This document shows, piece by piece, positions 5,921 to 5,960 of a DNA stretch of 5,960 nucleotides (within the stretch, counting starts at the first letter, position 1; every line of letters starts with the position of its first letter). The translations under genes and the position numbers were made by a program. The stretch spans positions 1 to 5,960 of the forward strand of contig JBNKLQ010000332.1 of assembly GCA_050292445.1 (NCBI GenBank). The letters run 5' to 3'. The notes under the pieces were generated by a model that saw only the letters and a list, made by a program, of their open reading frames with translations, was not told the DNA's origin and ran no database searches. The DNA comes from Leptofilum sp050292445 (GTDB lineage Bacteria > Chloroflexota > Anaerolineae > Promineifilales > Promineifilaceae).

Positions 5921-5960
5921 AAAAAGTAACGGTTCTACCAGTGTATTGAGTATGACGAGT

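Noticed and set aside
5897..5960. Possible 3' end of a minus-strand gene entering from the right (open frame ending LPEAVV with stop at 5897-5899).
   Set aside because: Only about 20 codons are visible, a second minus frame is also open to 5892, and no family can be recognised.
5952..5960. ATG at 5952 as a plus-strand gene start.
   Set aside because: Only three codons are in view and no ribosome binding site precedes it.

Overview
The window most resembles a filamentous member of the Chloroflexota (Anaerolineae/Ardenticatenia-like). This is inferred, not proven. The grounds are the moderately GC-rich genes, a lipoprotein with a long Thr/Pro linker of the kind common in that phylum, period-7 intergenic repeats, and a dispersed palindrome, ACGGCCGT. 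No rRNA, tRNA, CRISPR array or transposase gene was seen.

Left part (68-4324): four genes lie head to tail on the minus strand, separated by gaps of 57, 62 and 121 bases. In transcription order they are a PIG-L/LmbE-type zinc deacetylase (4324-3605), a PAPS-type sulfotransferase with a C-terminal membrane helix (3547-2831), an M23 metallopeptidase lipoprotein fused to a PQQ-like beta-propeller (2768-930), and a PlsC-type 1-acyl-glycerol-3-phosphate acyltransferase (808-68). All four plausibly act on lipids, glycans or the cell wall, so a shared role in envelope construction is possible. The families do not define one known pathway. Each of the three gaps holds a small repeat or dyad element just 3' of the preceding stop codon. 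In the largest gap, the array supplies that stop codon and the last residues of the protein.

Right part (4325-5960): a 233-base divergent intergenic region precedes one plus-strand gene (4558-5784). It encodes a secreted protein of a family I recognise only as conserved and uncharacterised. A G8 tract follows its stop, then a strong 14-bp hairpin (5843-5881) that probably terminates transcription, and a second perfect hairpin (5902-5920). The window ends with no gene I can assign.

The strongest unexplained signal is ACGGCCGT. It occurs 12 times between 236 and 3766, always inside minus-strand genes and in all three codon phases, and is absent from the plus-strand gene. Of 14 CGGCCG hexamers in the window, 12 are flanked by A and T, so GC content alone does not explain it. 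It behaves like a lineage-specific iterated palindrome comparable to HIP1 of cyanobacteria.
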